From Chloroflexota bacterium (GTDB lineage: Bacteria; Chloroflexota; Anaerolineae; Aggregatilineales; Phototrophicaceae), in NCBI GenBank assembly GCA_026708115.1, contig JAPOVL010000017.1, positions 26,263 to 90,262 on the forward strand: 64,000 bases of DNA, in the 5' to 3' direction. Within the stretch, counting starts at the first letter, position 1; each line of letters opens with the position of its first letter. Below are positions 60,120-64,000 of this stretch, piece by piece. Made by a program: the position numbers and the translations under genes. Below the pieces are notes generated by a model. The model was not told where the DNA came from. It did no database searches and saw nothing but the letters and a program-made list of their open reading frames with translations.

Positions 60120-61544
60120 ATGCTGGATATGCGCTTGCAGGGGCTAGACCGAGCGGTCGCCTCTCCTTCGGATCATGAGCTTGCCTTGCGTCACGCCCCT
60201 TTCATCCGCTTCGACGCGAAAGAGCCCTTCCTGCCAGCGGCTGTAGGTTACAGCGTCTTCCGCGAGAGCGGTTCATCGGCGTCCTTTCCGCGCGAGATTC
60301 GGCTGAAGGACGGTATCGCCTTTGCCATCGAATACGCTATTTGGTGGGATTGGGATATCGGACATCTCTATGAACTTGAGCATATTTGGGTTTATATCGA
60401 TGGCGACGGGGTTCTGGTTGATAGCGAAGCGAGCTGGCATGGCGATTACAATCGGATGGCGGATGGCGGCCAGCAGCCCCATTCTGAAGACAATCGGCCC
60501 GCGCTGTATTCCGAACCTGGCAAACACGCTTTTGCCCCCTCGCCCCGTTGGCTGCTGGAAAGAAAAGCCAAAACACTGGCAAGCTGCGGTCGTCAGGCCG
60601 GCAAAAGGGGCGTGCATGTCACGCCCTTGTTTGAGGGGATCATTCATGATCGCAAGCCGCTGAACAATCGTCTGGTGCATACTTATTTGGAGCGATTGCG
60701 CTTCGAGCCGAGTTTCGATTTTTCAAAGGAGTTTGACTTGCGGGAGGCGATCTTTGTTCCCTGGCGGCAGCTTTGTGAGTGGATACCGCGACGGATTAGC
60801 GCATGGGTTGAGCGACTGCGGCATACGATACCGCCAAATCAGCGACGCGTGTTGCGCATCGCGCATCGCGGGGCGTCGGCCTATGCCCGGGAAAACTCGG
60901 CAGAGGCGTTGCGGGCAGCCGCCGAGCTCGACGCCGATATGGTGGAGATTGACATCCGCGCCACGGTGGATGATGTGCCAGTTGTCATCCATGACAGCAG
61001 TCTGAGACGGGTCTACGGCATTGATGGCAATGTCTCGGACTGCAGTATGGATGAGTTGAGAGGGCTGGATACAAAGCGGGGCAAGATCATGAGCTTTGAA
61101 GAAGCCGTCAGACTATGCCGCGGCCTGGGCTTGGGTTTGTATTTGGATATCAAGCAACTCAGCGCGCGCTCGGCTCTAGCGCTGATGGAGACGCTTGATG
61201 CAAATCACTATTTGCAAGACACGATCTTCGGCTCATTCCGGCCGGATTATCTTGCCCATGTAAAGGCGGCTCGGTCCGATGCTCGGACTTCGATCCTGTT
61301 CAACGCTGTCAATATTGACCCGGTGAAGCTGGCGCAGTCGGTTGGCGCGGATTACGTGCATCCCTGCTGGGAAAACCGGGCCGAGCAGCCGCATCGTTTG
61401 CTGGGGCCGGAGTGGATAGCGGCGGTGAGGGAGGCGGAATTGGGGATTGTCTGCTGGCATGAGGAGCGCCCGTCAGAAATCGCCGCTTTGAAGGCGCTGG
61501 GCGTCGATGCCATCTGTTCCGACAAGCCTGAGTTATTGGTGTAG
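60120..61544 (+). CDS. GDPD-family phosphodiesterase with novel N-terminal domain
   Basis: Protein of 474 residues. The C-terminal half (from about 243) is a glycerophosphodiester phosphodiesterase barrel: H249-R250 in IAHRGAS, E276 and D278 in MVEIDIR, H291 in VVIHDSS, K345 in LDIKQL. The N-terminal 235 residues are a separate domain with conserved-looking AVGYSVFRESGSSASFPREI, YAIWWDWDIGHLYELEHIWVY and EASWHGDY; I do not know this family. No signal peptide. It follows the sugar importer, so it may release a sugar or alcohol from a glycerophosphodiester. Confidence 0.85.
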   Translation: MLDMRLQGLDRAVASPSDHELALRHAPFIRFDAKEPFLPAAVGYSVFRESGSSASFPREIRLKDGIAFAIEYAIWWDWDIGHLYELEHIWVYIDGDGVLVDSEASWHGDYNRMADGGQQPHSEDNRPALYSEPGKHAFAPSPRWLLERKAKTLASCGRQAGKRGVHVTPLFEGIIHDRKPLNNRLVHTYLERLRFEPSFDFSKEFDLREAIFVPWRQLCEWIPRRISAWVERLRHTIPPNQRRVLRIAHRGASAYARENSAEALRAAAELDADMVEIDIRATVDDVPVVIHDSSLRRVYGIDGNVSDCSMDELRGLDTKRGKIMSFEEAVRLCRGLGLGLYLDIKQLSARSALALMETLDANHYLQDTIFGSFRPDYLAHVKAARSDARTSILFNAVNIDPVKLAQSVGADYVHPCWENRAEQPHRLLGPEWIAAVREAELGIVCWHEERPSEIAALKALGVDAICSDKPELLV

Positions 61545-61568
61545 ACCTGAGCCCTAGCGAGACGAGCA

Positions 61569-62693
61569 ATGACAGCGGATACTCTTTTTCCAACCAGCGT
61601 GATCGGCAGTTTGCCGCGTCCAAAGTGGGTTATTGACCTGCTGCTGGCGCATCAAAGCGGGCGCTTGAGCGATGAAGCGCTGGACGAGGCCATGGACAAA
61701 GCCATCGGCTTTGCCATAGGCCTGCAAGAAGCGGCCGGCATAGACATCATATCGGACGGGGAATGGCGCAGAATCGGTTACTTTGAAGTTTTCGCGCAGA
61801 TGGTTGATGGCTTTCAACAGGCCGAGTATCAGACTACTTCGCTGGCGCCTGAGATCGTGCCGGATACGGGTTTATCGGCTCCGCAGCAATGGACGCTAAA
61901 GGAATTCCAGCAAGCCCTAGTGGTGGAAACCATGCGCTATTCGCGCCCGATTGCGGCGGGGGGCGCTGCTTTCCTGCGCCGAGGGACAGAGCGGCAAACC
62001 AAAGTCGCGTTGCCGTCGCCGCATATGATTGGGGGACGGCTGTGGCACGCGGATTATTCGAGCGGCGCTTATGCCGGGCGCCGGGACTTCATTGAAGCGG
62101 TGATTCCGATTCTGCGGGAGGAAGTCCGGGCATTGCGCGATGTCGGGGTCGATGTGGTTCAATTTGATGATCCCTGGTTGTGCTTCTTTGTGGATCCGGA
62201 ACACCGGGCGCGGTTCAAGGACCCGGATGCCGAGATCGAGCGCGCGATTGATGATTTGAATCGCGTTGTAGCGGGCATTGACGGCGTCAAGACCGCGCTG
62301 CATGTTTGCCGAGGCAATAGAGCGCGGACGGTTTACGCCAGCGGGGATTACGAACCGATCATGCCCTATCTGTTGGGCGCCGATGTTGACCAGTTGGCGA
62401 TGGAGTTCGCGGTGTCGCAGGCGGGCGATGTTTCGATCTTTGGTCGATTCCCGACCGACAAGGAGATTGGGCTGGGCGTGGTTGATGTACGCGGAGAGGT
62501 CGCCGACTCGCCGGCAATCATCGTAGAACGGGTCGAAAAAGCGCTGAAGTTCCTGGCGCCGGAGCAGATCACGTTGAATCCGGATTGTGGATTCGCGCCG
62601 ACGAGCACGAACCCGATTTCGCTGGAAGAAACCTATCAGAAACTCAGCGCGATGTCGCAAGCCGCCGGGATCCTGCGCGAGCGTTATGCATAA
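61569..62693 (+). CDS. MetE-like cobalamin-independent methionine synthase C-terminal family protein
   Basis: Protein of 374 residues with the zinc-barrel domain of methionine synthase II, without the N-terminal folate half. SVIGSLPRPKWV is the family start; HVC in ALHVCRGN and the Cys in LNPDCGFAP are the zinc ligands, and FDDPWL is the typical acidic strand. Such short forms transfer methyl groups from small donors or act in other C-S/C-Se chemistry. It is 24 bp downstream of the GDPD fusion and convergent with a PhyH gene. Confidence 0.85.
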   Translation: MTADTLFPTSVIGSLPRPKWVIDLLLAHQSGRLSDEALDEAMDKAIGFAIGLQEAAGIDIISDGEWRRIGYFEVFAQMVDGFQQAEYQTTSLAPEIVPDTGLSAPQQWTLKEFQQALVVETMRYSRPIAAGGAAFLRRGTERQTKVALPSPHMIGGRLWHADYSSGAYAGRRDFIEAVIPILREEVRALRDVGVDVVQFDDPWLCFFVDPEHRARFKDPDAEIERAIDDLNRVVAGIDGVKTALHVCRGNRARTVYASGDYEPIMPYLLGADVDQLAMEFAVSQAGDVSIFGRFPTDKEIGLGVVDVRGEVADSPAIIVERVEKALKFLAPEQITLNPDCGFAPTSTNPISLEETYQKLSAMSQAAGILRERYA

Positions 62694-62785
62694 TCTCTGA
62701 TCGCGGCGCTGCAAGGCGAAAGGAGCGCGCAAAAGTCCGGCGGACCGTAGTCGGATTTGGTTTTAATGTCCCGCCGATTCGATTT

Positions 62786-63613
62786 TCACGCCGTCACGTA
62801 GGGTTTGGTCTTGTGCCAGATCAAGGGGTTGATGGTGTCGTCGTCCAGGGGGTCGCCGATTTGCAGCGTATCCAAGTAGGACTGCGGCAGGATATTAGGC
62901 GTGCCGTTAAAGACGCAGCCATCGGGCATGTAGCCGCAGGTCATGGCCCGTCGGGTGCCCGGCGTCATGTTGGCGCCGGCGCCATGGGCCAGCAAGCCGT
63001 TGTGGAAGGAGCAGGATCCGGCCGGCATGGGCGCGGCGACGGACTGGATTTCCGCCCATTGCGGATAGACGTCGAGCAATTCGCCGGTATTCATGCCGAT
63101 GCTTGAGTTGTCAAAGGTGGCGGTCTTGTGCGTGCCCGGCAGAAAGTAGAGGCAGCCATTGTCTCGCGTGGCGTCGTCCAGCGCGATCCAAATGCTGATG
63201 GCGTCGCGCGATGAATAGGACCAGTAGGGGTTGTCCAGGTGCCAGCCGGTGGGGTTGGCCCAGGGCTGTTTGATCAGGGCTTGATCGTGCCAAATGCGCA
63301 TGCCGTCGACGCCGGCCAGTTCGCTGGCCAGCTTCCCGAGGGCTGGGTCCAGCATTAGTCCGCGCATACCTTCGTGGTCTGTCCAGAGGTTGATGCGCTG
63401 TACGAAGACACGATTGTAGTAACGGTTTTCCTCGCTGCCATCATCCCGCCAGCCGGGACCGTCGGCGAGCCGGCGATCTGCGCGTTTTTCCACGGCGTCG
63501 TCGACATTTCGGCGCCAGGTTTGCAACTCGGCGGGCGTCAGAAAGTCCTCGATGATGATATAGCCGTTCTCTTGGTAGAAGTTGATTTGCTCTTGTGTTA
63601 GATCAGTTTTCAT
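62786..63613 (-). CDS. Phytanoyl-CoA dioxygenase (PhyH) family protein, subgroup copy 3
   Basis: Oxygenase of 275 residues, with TGWHLDNPYWSY (HxD), NGLLAHGAGANMTPG (distal His) and TRRAMTCGYMPDG. It matches the tandem pair at 52.9-54.6 kb so closely that all three are recent duplicates, placed on both sides of the sugar importer. It ends with the same IWHKTKPYVTA-type tail. Substrate unknown. Confidence 0.9.
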   Translation of the reverse strand: MKTDLTQEQINFYQENGYIIIEDFLTPAELQTWRRNVDDAVEKRADRRLADGPGWRDDGSEENRYYNRVFVQRINLWTDHEGMRGLMLDPALGKLASELAGVDGMRIWHDQALIKQPWANPTGWHLDNPYWSYSSRDAISIWIALDDATRDNGCLYFLPGTHKTATFDNSSIGMNTGELLDVYPQWAEIQSVAAPMPAGSCSFHNGLLAHGAGANMTPGTRRAMTCGYMPDGCVFNGTPNILPQSYLDTLQIGDPLDDDTINPLIWHKTKPYVTA

Positions 63614-64000
63614 TTGATCAACGCTCCGCTAGATACAACGCGTGCGCAGAGTATAGTTCGCGGCTTCGACAAAGACAAATCATCTGTTCGCGAAGAGAAT
63701 TACAGACCTGTAAGTATTGAGGCGCGGGGAAACTTCCGGTACCGTATGAAGTTGGCTGAAGTGAACGTAGAACAAGCGCCTAAGAGCCGCCAGGGGCGAT
63801 GCGGTAGATCGCCCGACGAGAGCAAAGCGAATATGTATCGTGCGACTCAGCGAGCCGCCCCTACCAGGCTTGTCCGGTACTGGGTCATGCTGACGCGCTT
63901 TTTTTACCCCTCACCCCCCGGCCCTGTGCCCCCTCGGTGAACCTCTGAACCTCCCCCGATTTTGTGGACGGTCAAGTTGTCCAATAAAATAGGGTGCGAA
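63614..64000. other. Window end, repeat-bearing, no gene seen
   Basis: A 108-codon frame here overlaps repeats and has no family features, so I do not accept it. The stretch contains a GGGCGAT-N7-ATCGCCC hairpin (63794-63814), then CCGCCCCTACCAGGCTTGTC and a decayed C-rich repeat near 63905-63955. Order and spacing resemble those at 49025-49130. Confidence 0.5.
63794..63814. repeat. GGGCGACC-family hairpin, copy D
   Basis: GGGCGAT and ATCGCCC pair over seven bases with a 7-nt loop. It is the most diverged full member seen on this strand, together with 6580-6595. Confidence 0.6.

Noticed and set aside
63614..63940. A 108-codon plus-strand reading frame at the window end
   Set aside because: It runs through dispersed hairpin repeats and has no ribosome site or recognisable sequence.

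Overview
The window looks like chromosomal DNA of a free-living or host-associated heterotroph. It has a moderately high G+C content, closely packed operons, and no rRNA, tRNA, CRISPR array, phage or insertion sequence that I could recognise. The gene mix suggests a Chloroflexota (Anaerolineae-like) bacterium: several Uma2-type nucleases, many phytanoyl-CoA-dioxygenase-like (PhyH) enzymes, NMT1/THI5-type binding proteins, CUT1 sugar importers, an F420-type LLM oxidoreductase and a DUF433/DUF5615 pair. That assignment is an inference from gene content, not a phylogenetic result.

Layout. (1) 0.5-5.7 kb, plus strand: a GntR/FCD regulator translationally coupled to a nucleotide-sugar-epimerase-like enzyme and two Gfo/Idh/MocA dehydrogenases around an unassigned barrel-like protein, probably sugar or sugar-acid catabolism. 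(2) 5.8-10.1 kb: two Uma2 genes sharing a 490-bp identical core, then an exported M16 protease. (3) 11.2-25.4 kb: a divergent pyrimidine or beta-amino-acid catabolic locus. The minus arm holds a creatinase-like M24 protein, dihydropyrimidinase, LLM oxidoreductase and methylmalonate-semialdehyde dehydrogenase, with two Uma2 genes and a toxin-antitoxin-like pair interspersed. The plus arm holds a class III aminotransferase and a complete NMT1-type ABC importer. (4) 25.5-36.1 kb: a GH43-like protein, two sterol-desaturase-like membrane enzymes each next to an NMT1-type binding protein, a CUT1 sugar importer lacking its ATPase, a decayed DeoR gene, a ribokinase and a DeoR regulator. (5) 36.2-41.1 kb: a mannose-6-phosphate-isomerase-type cupin, an enolase-superfamily dehydratase, two PhyH enzymes and an aldo/keto reductase. 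(6) 41.2-49 kb: a beta-fructoside locus (two GH32 proteins plus a CUT1 importer) facing a hybrid regulator with a DeoR-type DNA-binding domain and a LacI-type sensor. (7) 49.3-54.6 kb: two tandem desaturases and three PhyH enzymes. (8) 54.7-64 kb: a third CUT1 importer with the only MalK-type ATPase in the window, a GDPD fusion, a MetE-like protein and another PhyH.

How they work together. The cell appears to import oligosaccharides, fructosides and a heterocyclic or amine-like solute. Only one CUT1 ATPase is present for three CUT1 permease pairs, so it may energise all three. In each CUT1 system a perfect or near-perfect intercistronic hairpin separates the binding-protein gene from the first permease gene.

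The most unusual items are: an exactly 80-nt structured element present three times just upstream of start codons, with a terminal hairpin whose sequence changes while pairing is kept; a MalG-type permease with an inserted PDZ domain; an NMT1-type permease with a large extracytoplasmic extension; the DeoR/LacI hybrid regulator; and a pyrimidine locus without recognisable dihydropyrimidine dehydrogenase or beta-ureidopropionase.
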